Assembly: GCA_000741495.1 (NCBI GenBank)
Contig: JGZV01000004.1
Coordinates: 124,001-188,000 of the forward strand
Reading direction: 5' to 3'
Length of the DNA stretch: 64,000 nucleotides
Source: Bifidobacterium thermophilum
GTDB lineage: Bacteria; Actinomycetota; Actinomycetes; Actinomycetales; Bifidobacteriaceae
The notes under the pieces were generated by a model that was given only the letters and a program-made list of their open reading frames with translations, was not told the DNA's origin and did not search any database. Shown piece after piece: positions 20,988 to 30,053 of this stretch (within the stretch, counting starts at the first letter, position 1; each line of letters starts with the position of its first letter). A program made the position numbers and the translations under genes.

Positions 20988-21075
20988 GATGACTCCTTTG
21001 CCGTCATTATTCGCCGGTTTCATCGAAGGCGTTTCCGTCTTGATGAAGCCGGGCCTCAACGTCGAGGCGGGCACC

Positions 21076-21130
21076 ATTATAGGAGTGTCCGGAGAATCAT
21101 GCCATCGACACTGTGATGGTAAATGTCGAT
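21076..21130 (-). promoter_or_regulatory. Oleate hydratase promoter with upstream inverted repeat
   Basis: A perfect TATAAT -10 occupies 21081-21076 on the minus strand. An inverted repeat, ATCGACA (21104-21110) and TGTCGAT (21124-21130), lies just upstream of where the -35 should be. No good -35 hexamer is seen, consistent with an activator-dependent promoter. The LysR protein encoded downstream is one candidate. Confidence 0.45.
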
Positions 21131-21183
21131 TTTGCAAACCGATGAGGGCCCGCCAGGCAGGTACGCGGCTGGCACCGACACGA

Positions 21184-21218
21184 GTGTGGGATGCGTAGCC
21201 GTGCCACGCATCCCACAC
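21184..21218 (-). terminator. Terminator-like hairpin after yeiH
   Basis: A perfect 13-bp stem (GTGTGGGATGCGT with its complement) and 9-nt loop begins 8 bp past the yeiH stop. The T-run after it is poor. Confidence 0.6.
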
Positions 21219-21226
21219 GGGACCAA

Positions 21227-22303
21227 TCAGAACAGCAGCGTCGCCGCCAGGAACGCGCCGACCGCCAGCAGAATCGAGGCAAGGAAGCTGGCGAGCACCG
21301 CCATGCGGCCACGGCTCGCAATCGCCTTGAAATCGACATTCATGCCGAGCGCTGCCATCGCCATGCCAAGCACCAGATACGCGGCCTTGACCAGAACACC
21401 GGTGAACTGTGCGACGAACGGCAGGTACGTGCCGGCGACCGATGCGATGAGGAAGCCAAGCATGAACCACGGAATCGGCACCTTGCGCGGACCATCGCCG
21501 GGTTGGGGGTGTCTGCGGGCCCACCATGCGCCGATGATCAGGGCAGCCGGGGCGAGCATCAGCACGCGGGAGAGTTTCATGATGATGGCCGCATTCATGC
21601 CGGTTTCGCCGGCGGAACCACCGACCGCGACCGCGTGGGCGATCTCATGGAGCGAAGCGCCGCCCATCGTGCCGAATTGCGCGTCGGTCAGCCCGAGGAC
21701 CGGGCGCAACGCGATTTCCGCGAGCGCAAACACCGTGCCCATGACGGCGACGGTCGCCACTGCCATGACCTCGTCATCGCGGCCGCGCTTCTCCTCGCCT
21801 TTCGACATAGTGATGGAGCCGGACAGCCCCATGACCGCGGCGGCACCGCAAATACCGGTGCCTCCGGCGGTGAGGATGGCGAGATGCTCGTCGACGCCGA
21901 GTTTTCTGGCGATGAGATACGTGACGGTGATGGTGAGTGTGACGATAATCGCCGCCACGGCGATGGTTTTGACCCCGGTGGCGAACAGCACGTCAAGGTT
22001 GAGTTTGAATCCGAGCAGGATAATACCCAGCCGCAGCAGTTTGTTGGAAATCAACGCAGCGGCGTTGCTGACGCCTTCCGCATGGCGGGCCCCGGACCTG
22101 GCGAACCATGCGCGCATCGGGATTTGCAGCAGCATGCCGATGATAAGCGCGATGATGAGCGCGCCGAACAGGCTGAACACCGGCAGCCCGGCCATCAGGG
22201 TTCCGATGACGGACGCGGCGCAGGTGACGAGCGCGACGAGCAGCATTTCGCGGGTGCAAAACCGAGAACATAGTGTTGTGAGTGTGGTTGTGATTCGTGT
22301 CAT
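21227..22303 (-). CDS. yeiH: YeiH/UPF0324 family putative sulfate exporter
   Basis: 358 aa with about nine to ten membrane helices. The family core LTAGGTGICGAAAVMG lies near 150-165, and the Gly-rich ASLHEIAHAVAVGGSAGETG segment near 230-250. YeiH proteins belong to the PSE family and are linked to sulfate, sulfite or cysteine-related export; direct biochemistry is thin. An inverted repeat with CCGATACC half-sites lies 54 bp upstream, likely an operator. The LysR regulator is two genes downstream. Confidence 0.9.
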   Translation of the reverse strand: MTRITTTLTTLCSRFCTREMLLVALVTCAASVIGTLMAGLPVFSLFGALIIALIIGMLLQIPMRAWFARSGARHAEGVSNAAALISNKLLRLGIILLGFKLNLDVLFATGVKTIAVAAIIVTLTITVTYLIARKLGVDEHLAILTAGGTGICGAAAVMGLSGSITMSKGEEKRGRDDEVMAVATVAVMGTVFALAEIALRPVLGLTDAQFGTMGGASLHEIAHAVAVGGSAGETGMNAAIIMKLSRVLMLAPAALIIGAWWARRHPQPGDGPRKVPIPWFMLGFLIASVAGTYLPFVAQFTGVLVKAAYLVLGMAMAALGMNVDFKAIASRGRMAVLASFLASILLAVGAFLAATLLF

Positions 22304-22356
22304 GCTGTCATCTTCGCCGATACCGACGTATCAATCAAATGCGTGTCTTCAATGTC

Positions 22357-22379
22357 TGGTATCGGATTTTCCGATACCA
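22357..22379. promoter_or_regulatory. Candidate operator upstream of yeiH
   Basis: A perfect inverted repeat: TGGTATCGG, 5-nt spacer ATTTT, CCGATACCA. A further CCGATACC half-site occurs near 22316, between the repeat and the gene. The size and spacing suit a LysR-type or other dimeric regulator. Confidence 0.55.
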
Positions 22380-22449
22380 TTTGCACGAATCATATACTCG
22401 CGACACCCTGAAGACGCTCCCCGCGCCAGCACCGTACCGCCGGCGCGAA

Positions 22450-23058
22450 TCAGCCGATACGCATGGTGGCGGGATGCGGATTGTCATTGATGATCAGCGA
22501 CAGCGCGGCATCCAGCTTATACGTCGACGAACCGACGTTGGGGTCACTGCCTGCCGGATCGGTGCCCATACGCAGCACCGCCGCGTACAACGTGGCGTCT
22601 TGCGGGGGATTCGTCGGGTCGAGCAGAGCGACAGGCACTCCGGCGCCGCGCGCATAGCCCAGAGCATCAGTCCACGACCGTGCCGTAGTATCCGTGACAT
22701 TGAGCGCATTGACGACAATCACCGAAACCCGCTGCGAAGCCCAATCACGCACCGCCTGCTGGGCCGCCTGCGTCGCATCGGCATTATTGGTCGTTGACGC
22801 GAAGCGGGCGAACAATCCGGCCTTGGCGAGATCGTTCATCACCACGGCATCAGATACCGGAGGATTGCCCAACGCCCCGACCACGCCGATCGTGACATCC
22901 TGCCGGTCCACACTGTCATGCGCCACATTTTGGCTTTCGCCATGCGATGCCCCCACGGCGACGCCTTTCGGCGTGCAGCCTGCGAGCGCAGCGCACGCCA
23001 GCATCGCGCAGATGGCGGCCATGCACGCCGTAGCCCTATTCCTTGCCATACGGTTCAT
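22450..23058 (-). CDS. Small lipoprotein resembling a truncated sugar-binding-type protein
   Basis: 202 aa. A lipoprotein signal with lipobox LAGC ends near residue 28. After a short linker, a Rossmann-like half-domain follows (TIGVVGALGNP, VSVIVVNALNV, VPVALLDPTNPP) similar to the first lobe of periplasmic sugar-binding proteins. The second lobe is missing, so it cannot be a normal ABC substrate-binding protein. It starts 9 bp after the ACT-domain gene stop, so the two are probably one operon. I do not recognise a named family. Confidence 0.7.
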   Translation of the reverse strand: MNRMARNRATACMAAICAMLACAALAGCTPKGVAVGASHGESQNVAHDSVDRQDVTIGVVGALGNPPVSDAVVMNDLAKAGLFARFASTTNNADATQAAQQAVRDWASQRVSVIVVNALNVTDTTARSWTDALGYARGAGVPVALLDPTNPPQDATLYAAVLRMGTDPAGSDPNVGSSTYKLDAALSLIINDNPHPATMRIG

Positions 23059-23067
23059 CCCATCGAA

Positions 23068-23436
23068 TCATCTGATTGAATACCCAGCATCGCCCAACAC
23101 ATCCAGCGCTTTTTCGAAGGTATCCTCCTTGACCAGCACATAATCCGTATTAAAGGTCGAGATAGCGAAGATTCCAATCTTGTTTTCAGCAAGAATGCTC
23201 GAGATTTTCGATAATATTCCAATCAACGAAAAATCCAGAACATCGTCAATCCTGAATGCCCGCCATCCATCATCACGCTCGATGACGTTATCAGGAACGT
23301 TCTCCGTTTGGCACACTAGCGAACGCTCCTCGTCGGTTTTTCCAACGAAGCAGAACTGCGCGGAGAAATCAACCTTCGAATAATCCGATACCTTGCAGAC
23401 CGAAAATCCCGCTTCTATTCTTTTCAATATCACCAT
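23068..23436 (-). CDS. ACT-domain protein
   Basis: 122 aa from the ATG at 23436, with GGAGG eight bases upstream; the frame opens nine codons earlier. The C-terminal half (DFSLIGILSKISSILAENKI, then IGIFAISTFNTDYVLVKED) is the beta-alpha-beta ACT fold. The N-terminal half (DYSKVDFSAQFCFVGKTDEE) looks like the ACT_7/CASTOR-type duplicated arrangement seen in small amino-acid-sensing proteins. The ligand and target are unknown. It is followed closely by the small lipoprotein gene. Confidence 0.8.
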   Translation of the reverse strand: MVILKRIEAGFSVCKVSDYSKVDFSAQFCFVGKTDEERSLVCQTENVPDNVIERDDGWRAFRIDDVLDFSLIGILSKISSILAENKIGIFAISTFNTDYVLVKEDTFEKALDVLGDAGYSIR

Positions 23437-23665
23437 ACACCTCCGCACACATATGTCGCACAATCCATACGTACATTACTCTTTGCCCACGCCCTATACC
23501 GATTCCCAATCCCCGATGCTCAAATGCATGCCACGTCCATCCTCGCCACGCCGCACATCGACGGCCTCTGCATATGCCACCGATCAAGACATCAATCGGC
23601 ATACGCCGAGCACCAACAGCCACGCTTGAAGTCTCGCAAGAAGGATCTCCCGCGTTACCGGTTCA

Positions 23666-24961
23666 TCACCGTACGAACAGCGCCACCGTTTCCACATGGT
23701 GGGTCATCGGATAGATATCGTAGGCGTGGATGTCGTCGAGACGATAGCCGAGCTCACCCACCATCGTGGCAGTATCGCGTGCGAGACTCGTCGGGTCGCA
23801 TGCGATATAGATGACCGCTTTCGCACCGCTTTCGGCAATCTGACGGCACACTGCGGCTCTCGCCCCGGCACGCGGGGGATCCAACACCACGACGTCCGGA
23901 TTAGCCAGATCATTGGGAACATGCTGCAACGTACGACGAACATCGCCCGCGCGAACATCCACAGTACTGACCCGGCAACGTCGCAGATTATGTTGGGCGT
24001 TGCGTACGGCGGTGCGACCGCCTTCGACACTGAGCATGCGCGTACGCTCCGCCGCGAGCATGCTCAACGGCAGCGTAAACAAGCCTGAACCTGAATACAA
24101 ATCCCACAACACCGCCTGCTTGCGCCCGTCAAGCTCGCGATGGACCAAATCCATCACATGGTTGGCGAGCATCACCGGGGCCATACGGTGCACCTGCCAG
24201 AAACCGTTCGCGTCCACACGATAGTCGAACGTGCCACCGGCGACTGTCACGGATTCGTGCAGATGCTTCGACCCGGCACGTAGCTCACCGTTGACCAGCA
24301 ACGCGTAATTATTGCCAATCGCCTTGAGCAGCGTCTGCTGATCGGCATGGACGGTATCAACACCACGCGGTTCAGGCACCGACAATCTGATTTGCGAACC
24401 CGGTTCGAACCCGCCGTCCCAGACATGCTCCTTGTCCGCAACCGCAAGCAATGCGCGGGAAGCGAGCGGCATCGTGTCAATCGGAACGCGGATATGCGTG
24501 CCTCTCCGGCGCATCGACGGCATACCCTGATCGTCGGCAATCATTTCAATACGCGTCCGCCAGTGAAGCCCGCCAAGATCAACATCGCCCTCAGCCCGGT
24601 CAACCGGCACCGGATCGCACTCGACATGACCCATCCGGTGCATCTGATCGGTAATCACCGCGGATTTCCAAGCAAGCTGACCGGGCAGGCTCACATGTAC
24701 AAGGTCCGCTCCTCCGACACCGCCGCCTTGGGCGAGCGGACCGGCCAGAGGCCACGCCGGATCGACACGGTCGGGACTGGCTTCAAGCACGTCCACCACT
24801 TCGCCGGTCCAGAACCGGTCATCACGGTCATATGGCTCGTCGAGTTCGATGCGCACCAGCTCACCCGGCAACGCAAAACGGACAAACACTACGCGCCCGT
24901 CAATATGTCCGACGCAACGTCCCTGATCCGCATACCGTTCGATACGCACTTGTGCTTGCAT
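23666..24961 (-). CDS. Class I SAM-dependent RNA m5U methyltransferase (TrmA/RlmD family)
   Basis: A TRAM domain occupies about 1-60 (VRIERYADQGRCVGH onward), a linking region follows, and the Rossmann methyltransferase domain carries WDLYSGSGLFTLP near 295. VVLDPPRAGA (near 365) and the catalytic-cysteine motif YIACDPTSLARD (near 390) identify an RNA uracil-5-methyltransferase. There is no N-terminal four-cysteine iron-sulfur motif, as in many actinobacterial members. 431 aa from the ATG at 24961; the open frame extends 22 codons upstream without a good start. Its place beside DUF3159/DUF3710 matches actinobacterial gene order. Target rRNA versus tRNA is unresolved. Confidence 0.9.
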   Translation of the reverse strand: MQAQVRIERYADQGRCVGHIDGRVVFVRFALPGELVRIELDEPYDRDDRFWTGEVVDVLEASPDRVDPAWPLAGPLAQGGGVGGADLVHVSLPGQLAWKSAVITDQMHRMGHVECDPVPVDRAEGDVDLGGLHWRTRIEMIADDQGMPSMRRRGTHIRVPIDTMPLASRALLAVADKEHVWDGGFEPGSQIRLSVPEPRGVDTVHADQQTLLKAIGNNYALLVNGELRAGSKHLHESVTVAGGTFDYRVDANGFWQVHRMAPVMLANHVMDLVHRELDGRKQAVLWDLYSGSGLFTLPLSMLAAERTRMLSVEGGRTAVRNAQHNLRRCRVSTVDVRAGDVRRTLQHVPNDLANPDVVVLDPPRAGARAAVCRQIAESGAKAVIYIACDPTSLARDTATMVGELGYRLDDIHAYDIYPMTHHVETVALFVR

Positions 24962-25151
24962 TATCCCGTCACTTTCCTGCCTGCCTGTAGCTGGACACAC
25001 AACGCATTCCAGCCCACCATGCGGCACGGGTATCGGTATACCGGCCGCAACTCACTGGGGCAACAGGCTAGCACGACCTGGTGTCCCGACATACGGTAAT
25101 GGCGGATGATGCGCAGTTTGCACACCATCCGCCACCAATCGTCCACCGTCA

Positions 25152-25181
25152 GTACATGTGATGCTGGACAGCATCATGTAC
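25152..25181 (-). terminator. Hairpin after the DUF3159 gene
   Basis: A stem of GTACAT and GATGCT with its complement AGCATCATGTAC, a GGAC loop and a two-base bulge, begins 6 bp beyond the DUF3159 stop. No T-run follows, so termination is uncertain. Confidence 0.4.
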
Positions 25182-25187
25182 GGCTCG

Positions 25188-25943
25188 TTATTCGCTTTCG
25201 CTGAACTGGCGTCCCGCTACAGCCTGGTCCTGCATGACACGTTCACGCTCACGATGCCGGTGCATCGGCGTGGCGACAATCAGATACGACACCCAGATTG
25301 CCAACGCCCAGAACGGAATACCCATCAGCAGTCGCGCCGTGCCGAGCCATGCCACATGATCGGACAAATACAGCGGCACTTGAACGAGCAGACGCAGCGA
25401 GAACACACCCACCCACAGTGCCGTGATCGTCATATACGCGCGTTTGAGCGGCTTGTCATCCATCCATCCGTGGAACCAGTCACGGAAATGCTCGGTAGGC
25501 AGCGAGCGGATGAACTCGACCACCAGTCCCAGCCCCGGTACGCGTGCAATCAGTGAAATACCCAACAGCACGATATACACGGCATTCGTGATGAAGCCGA
25601 ACATGTAATAGTTGCGCGCCTCATGGCTATGCCACGCCCACACCAGGCAGATGCCGACGGAAAACAGCCCGCTCAGCGCCCCCATCACGGATTGGCGTTG
25701 AATCAGCCGGATCAGCACCTGAAGGACCGCGAGTATCGCGGACACAATCACCGTTGTACGCAAGTCGGACGTGATGACGAACATTACCACGAACACGAAC
25801 CCGGGCAGCATCGACTCCACGACACCGCGAGGGCCGCCAATCGCCTCGATGACGGAAAAATCACCATCCCCAGCTTGGGTGAGTGCGGCGACACCGGTAC
25901 GAAGCTTGTGATTCTGAGCGGAATCCGGCATTGCGCCGCTCAC
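25188..25943 (-). CDS. DUF3159 family membrane protein
   Basis: 251 aa with about six hydrophobic segments between 45 and 235. The conserved GDGDFSVIEAIGGPRGVVES sits before the first helix and VEFIRSLPTEHFRDW around 145-160. DUF3159 proteins are confined to actinobacteria and lack an assigned function. The start overlaps the DUF3710 stop by 4 bp (ATGA), so the two are translationally coupled. Confidence 0.9.
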   Translation of the reverse strand: MSGAMPDSAQNHKLRTGVAALTQAGDGDFSVIEAIGGPRGVVESMLPGFVFVVMFVITSDLRTTVIVSAILAVLQVLIRLIQRQSVMGALSGLFSVGICLVWAWHSHEARNYYMFGFITNAVYIVLLGISLIARVPGLGLVVEFIRSLPTEHFRDWFHGWMDDKPLKRAYMTITALWVGVFSLRLLVQVPLYLSDHVAWLGTARLLMGIPFWALAIWVSYLIVATPMHRHRERERVMQDQAVAGRQFSESE

Positions 25944-26857
25944 CGTACTTCAGAGAACATCGGGCCACGGGACAGCGTGGTCTTCTGCTCCACCTGCTGG
26001 TCGGAATCGAACGGTCCCTTCGGACGCTGCGGAATCTCAGTATCCGCCTGCTGCGCTTGCTCAGCCGCGGCTTTGCGCTCGCCCGGAGTGACAGGAGGAT
26101 GCATCGGGATGAGGTCGCGCGGGGCGAGCGGCTCTTCACCGCGTTCGACAACAATCTGTGAGAAGAATCGGTTGAGCGCCTGGGTCTCCTCATTATCCGG
26201 ATCGGTGGCGGCCTTGCCGGAGAAAATGCCGCGAAGCATCCAACGCGGGCCGTCCACGCCCACGATACGGGTGGTCACCATCTTGCCTTCCTTGATTGGG
26301 ACCGGCAGGATGAGCTCCGTGCCGAACACGCCCGGCACTTCTTTGGCGACATCGCTTTTGGAGTCCAGCAGATCGGCGCGGACATCATCCCACAATCCCA
26401 GCGTCTTCGGTGCGGCGAACGCTTCAACCTCAAGACTGGACGAACCGTACGTAATCGTGGCGCCGAGTACGGCGTTGGTTGCGCGGCTCGCCTTGATGCG
26501 CAGTTCAATGCCCCTGAGGAACGGGATGTAGTAGGCGCCGAGATCAAGATACTCGTCATAATCGGGGACGTACTCATCGTCGACATCCCACGGGCCCCAA
26601 TCCTCGCCACGGCCCTCGTATTCTTCGCTCGGCTCGGTGGGATAATCGTTGTCGGTGTCTTCGGCCTCGTCACCGGCAGCCGTATCCGTCACCTGTTGCG
26701 ATGCGGATGATGCCGCCTGAGCATCCGCCGCATCATCATGCGCGTCGATGTTCTGCTCGTCAGACAGTTTCTGGCTGTCGTCATCCTCACGCGTATCGTC
26801 ACGCTGCGCGACGACATCGTCGTGATGCTTCTTCTTGCCGAATCCGAACAATCCCAT
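25940..26857 (-). CDS. DUF3710 family protein
   Basis: 305 aa. The N-terminal 100 residues are acidic and low complexity after MGLFGFGKKKHHDD. The folded domain follows: YLDLGAYYIPFLRGIEL, then LWDDVRADLL, PGVFGTELILPVP and DGPRWMLRGIFSG. This conserved actinobacterial family normally neighbours dut and DUF3159 and has no known activity. It is the first gene of the coupled pair with DUF3159. Its opening residues resemble short membrane-associated basic leaders, but there is no signal peptide. Confidence 0.9.
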   Translation of the reverse strand: MGLFGFGKKKHHDDVVAQRDDTREDDDSQKLSDEQNIDAHDDAADAQAASSASQQVTDTAAGDEAEDTDNDYPTEPSEEYEGRGEDWGPWDVDDEYVPDYDEYLDLGAYYIPFLRGIELRIKASRATNAVLGATITYGSSSLEVEAFAAPKTLGLWDDVRADLLDSKSDVAKEVPGVFGTELILPVPIKEGKMVTTRIVGVDGPRWMLRGIFSGKAATDPDNEETQALNRFFSQIVVERGEEPLAPRDLIPMHPPVTPGERKAAAEQAQQADTEIPQRPKGPFDSDQQVEQKTTLSRGPMFSEVR

Positions 26858-26968
26858 GGTTCCTCGTTTCTGTGAATATGACTATCAATAAGCGTAACAC
26901 CGCAGATGAGAGCCGGCTGTGAACGTCTGCCTGTGAGACGAACTTGGTGTGGTGGCGGAGTGCCGGTG

Positions 26969-27829
26969 TCACACGTCGTACGTGATGCTCAGCGGAGCGT
27001 GGTCGGACCATCGGGCGTCATAGGTGGGCGCCTTGTCGATGCTGAACCCGCGCGCCGTCTGCGCAAGTTCCGGGGTGGCGAACTGGTAGTCCAGGCGCCA
27101 ACCGGTGTTATTGTCGAACGCCCTGCCGCGCTGGCTCCACCACGTGTACGGTCCTTGGATATCGCCGGCGAGTTCGCGCATCACATCAACGAACTCGTAC
27201 TCGCCAAGCCACTTGTCGATATACGCGCGCTCCTCGGGCAGGAAACCGGAATGGGTGACGTTCGCTTTCGCATTCTTGATGTCGAGCGGGGTGTGCGCGA
27301 TGTTGAAATCTCCGCACAGCACCGCCTGCTTGCCGCCGCTCGCCGCTTCGTCGCGCAACTGGCCCATGCGGATGAGCATGGTGTCAAGGAAACGGAACTT
27401 CTGATGCATTTTGTTCGGATCGTCAACATCACCGGAATGCACGTATACGCATACCACCGTGATCTCGTAGCCTTGTGGAGTGCGTACATCCGCCTCGATC
27501 CAACGACCGGAATCGACGTCTTCCTCAAGCCCCGGCAAACCGTAACGCATGGCTGTCACCGGCAGGGTGGACAGCAGTCCGACGCCGGCACGCCCTTTGA
27601 TACGGCAGATTTCGTTCATCGTATGGAGGTCAGCCGGATCGGCGACTTTGCCACAATCCACGTATGTATCGGCGATCTTGCTGAAAATCGGGTCGATTTC
27701 CTTCTGTGGCGCGCGAACCTCCTGCATGCACCACACGTCCGGCGTATGCTCGCCCGCCCAATGCATGACGCCCTTGCGGTTCGCCGCACGCAAGCCGTTG
27801 ACGTTCGATGTCGTAATCACAATGCTCAT
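26969..27829 (-). CDS. xth: Exodeoxyribonuclease III / AP endonuclease
   Basis: 286 aa of the exonuclease-endonuclease-phosphatase fold. It has TSNVNGLRAANRKG at the N-terminus, the metal-binding Glu in MQEVRAP (around 36), YVHSGD around 126, LCGDFNIAHTPLDI near 165 and the terminal SDHAPL with catalytic Asp-His. It cleaves DNA 5' to abasic sites in base-excision repair. GGAG precedes the ATG. It has its own short intergenic regions on both sides. Confidence 0.95.
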   Translation of the reverse strand: MSIVITTSNVNGLRAANRKGVMHWAGEHTPDVWCMQEVRAPQKEIDPIFSKIADTYVDCGKVADPADLHTMNEICRIKGRAGVGLLSTLPVTAMRYGLPGLEEDVDSGRWIEADVRTPQGYEITVVCVYVHSGDVDDPNKMHQKFRFLDTMLIRMGQLRDEAASGGKQAVLCGDFNIAHTPLDIKNAKANVTHSGFLPEERAYIDKWLGEYEFVDVMRELAGDIQGPYTWWSQRGRAFDNNTGWRLDYQFATPELAQTARGFSIDKAPTYDARWSDHAPLSITYDV

Positions 27830-27894
27830 GGCTCCGAGCCTAGCAGCGCTCCCCTACGGATAGCTCGCCGTCGGCAAACACGACAGCACAACCA

Positions 27895-27930
27895 TCTGCC
27901 GACGCTGACAGGACGCTCAGCATCGACAGA
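27895..27930. repeat. Dispersed palindromic repeat, copy A
   Basis: An imperfect palindrome, TCTGCCGACGCT to AGCATCGACAGA, over 36 bp. It is paired with the perfect terminator palindrome 17 bp away and closely resembles the pair at 38.5 kb, sharing CCGACGCT on the left arm and AGCRTCG on the right. Confidence 0.7.
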
Positions 27931-27946
27931 AGCAGAAAAGAAAAAA

Positions 27947-27990
27947 ACCGTCTACCGACGCTGACGGGGCTCCTAGCGTCGGTAGACGGT
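27947..27990 (-). terminator. Terminator of the opp operon (palindromic repeat copy B)
   Basis: Perfect 16-bp arms (ACCGTCTACCGACGCT and complement) with a 12-nt loop. On the minus strand a run of T follows. It lies 16 bp beyond the oppDF stop. Its core matches the dispersed palindrome family of this window. Confidence 0.88.
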
Positions 27991-28006
27991 GTTGATGGAT
28001 CGGCGA

Positions 28007-30040
28007 TCAGTCGAGGCCGAGCTTGAGTTTGCCTCCAGGGATCGCGTCGAGCAGGTCGCGCGTGTATTGCTGCTGCGGGTGGTCGAACACCTCATCGGTC
28101 GTGGCATGCTCGACCAGCCGGCCGTGCTGCATGACTACCACTTCATCGGCGATCTGGCGGACAACAGCCAAATCATGCGTGATGAACAGGTAGCTCAATC
28201 CGCGTTCCGCTTGCAGATCGTTGAGCAGGTGAAGCACCTGATCCTGTACCAGCACGTCGAGCGCGGAAACCGCCTCATCACAGATGATGACATCCGGGTC
28301 GAGCGCCATGGCGCGCGCGATGGCGATACGCTGACGCTGGCCGCCGGACAGCTCGTTCGGATACCGGCTCATCACGGTCTCGGGCAGCTCGACCATGTCG
28401 AGCAGTTCGCGTACACGCTTGGCACGGCTCTTACGGTCACCGATATGGTGGATGCGCAGCGGTTCCTCGATAGACCGATAAATCGAATACATCGGGTCAA
28501 GCGAACCGTACGGATTCTGGAAGACCGGCTGGACATGCCGACGGAAGTCCAGCAGCTCCGCCTTGCCGAAGTCAGCGATGTTCTTGCCTTCGTAGAAGAC
28601 CTTGCCTGACGTGGGTTCAAGCAGGCGCAGCACCATGTTCGCGACGGTGGACTTGCCGGAACCGGATTCGCCTACAATCGCCAGCGTGGTGCCGCGTTTG
28701 ACGGAGAAGGACACGTCATCGACGGCTTTGAACATCTCTTTCTTGCGCGGGAGCTTGAACTCTCTGGTCAGATGCTCGACCGTGATGATGTGTTCGCTCT
28801 TCTCCAGCGTCTGCTCACCCTTGACCTTGTGTTCGAGCAGGGCGTCCGCGTTCTCGCCGTGTTCCTTGGCGGAGATGATGCGCTGGGAGGCGAGTGACGG
28901 GGCCGCCGCGACCAGACGCTTGGTGTACGGGTGCATCGGATGTTGCAGCACTTCGAGCGACGGGCCGGATTCGACGACCTGCCCCTTGTACATGACGACG
29001 ATATGCTGGGCGCGTTCCGCAGCCAAGCCCAGATCATGCGTGATGAACAGCACGGCCGTGCCCAGTGAGTCGGTGAGTGTCTGCAAATGGTCGAGGATGC
29101 GCTTCTGCACGGTCACGTCGAGGGCGGACGTCGGCTCATCGGCGATCAGCAGGTCAGGGCGGCATGCCAAGCCGATCGCGATCAGGGCACGCTGCCGCAT
29201 ACCGCCGGAGAACTCGTGCGGATACTGGCGCGCACGCGTCGCGGCATCCGGCAGACCGGCCTCGTCGAGCAGTCCGGCGATGCGATCGTTCATATTCGAT
29301 CCGGTGACATGCTCCTTGGCGATTTGCCACGCTTTGTCGTCGTTCACGCCGGCTTTGATCAGGTCGTCCGCCACACGCCAACGGGTTTCAGAGCCGGCGG
29401 TCCACTCTTGGGAGAAGAACTCCATCGCATTGTCGAGCTTCTTGCCGCTCATGCCGATTCCGGTGAGCGCCTGCTTGGCTGCGGCGAGCAGGGCGGGGCG
29501 TTCCTCGGAACCGATGAAGGTCTCGTCGTCCTCGCTTTTCACGTTCACCTCGTCGCCGGCGAGCGCCTTGGCGAGCTTGGACCGCTTCTCATGCGCGATA
29601 TCCATATGGTTGGCGACGAGCGCTTCCTTGACCTGGGTGCCGATACGCCACACCGGGTTGAGGTTGCTCATCGGGTCCTGCGGGACCAAACCCATCTTGC
29701 TGCCGCGCAGCTGGTCATACTCCTTGCCCTTGAGGCCGGAAATCTCCTGGCCCTCGAGCTTGATGGAGCCGCCGACCACGTGTCCGGTGCCCGGAAGCAG
29801 GCCCAAGACCGCCATAGCGGACGTTGATTTGCCGGAACCGGATTCACCCACGATCGCCACCCACTGTCCGGGATAGACGTTGAATGAGGCGTCGCGCACG
29901 GCATGGACGTCATGCCCGTTGTCGTCAGTGAAATCGACCTTCAGATGCTGTACTTCCAGCAGCGGGCCCTGCTCGCGCTGCATCGCCTCGAGCCGCTGTG
30001 CAGCCTCGTCCTTCGCATTGGTATTGGTGTTCTCAATCAT
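28007..30040 (-). CDS. oppDF: Oligopeptide ABC transporter ATPase, fused OppD-OppF
   Basis: 677 aa containing two ABC ATPase domains. Each has a Walker A GESGSGKST, a signature (FSGGMRQR in the first, LSGGQRQR in the second), and Walker B (DLLIADEPTSALD in the first, DVIICDEAVSALD in the second, with the unusual DEA). Between the Q-loop (QDPM) and the signature of domain 1 lie about 158 residues where OppD normally has about 60, so there is a roughly 95-residue insertion in the helical subdomain. Start ATG 30040 has an AAGGAG ribosome site. Last gene of the opp operon; it powers peptide uptake. Confidence 0.94.
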   Translation of the reverse strand: MIENTNTNAKDEAAQRLEAMQREQGPLLEVQHLKVDFTDDNGHDVHAVRDASFNVYPGQWVAIVGESGSGKSTSAMAVLGLLPGTGHVVGGSIKLEGQEISGLKGKEYDQLRGSKMGLVPQDPMSNLNPVWRIGTQVKEALVANHMDIAHEKRSKLAKALAGDEVNVKSEDDETFIGSEERPALLAAAKQALTGIGMSGKKLDNAMEFFSQEWTAGSETRWRVADDLIKAGVNDDKAWQIAKEHVTGSNMNDRIAGLLDEAGLPDAATRARQYPHEFSGGMRQRALIAIGLACRPDLLIADEPTSALDVTVQKRILDHLQTLTDSLGTAVLFITHDLGLAAERAQHIVVMYKGQVVESGPSLEVLQHPMHPYTKRLVAAAPSLASQRIISAKEHGENADALLEHKVKGEQTLEKSEHIITVEHLTREFKLPRKKEMFKAVDDVSFSVKRGTTLAIVGESGSGKSTVANMVLRLLEPTSGKVFYEGKNIADFGKAELLDFRRHVQPVFQNPYGSLDPMYSIYRSIEEPLRIHHIGDRKSRAKRVRELLDMVELPETVMSRYPNELSGGQRQRIAIARAMALDPDVIICDEAVSALDVLVQDQVLHLLNDLQAERGLSYLFITHDLAVVRQIADEVVVMQHGRLVEHATTDEVFDHPQQQYTRDLLDAIPGGKLKLGLD

Positions 30041-30053
30041 CACATGCTCCTTG

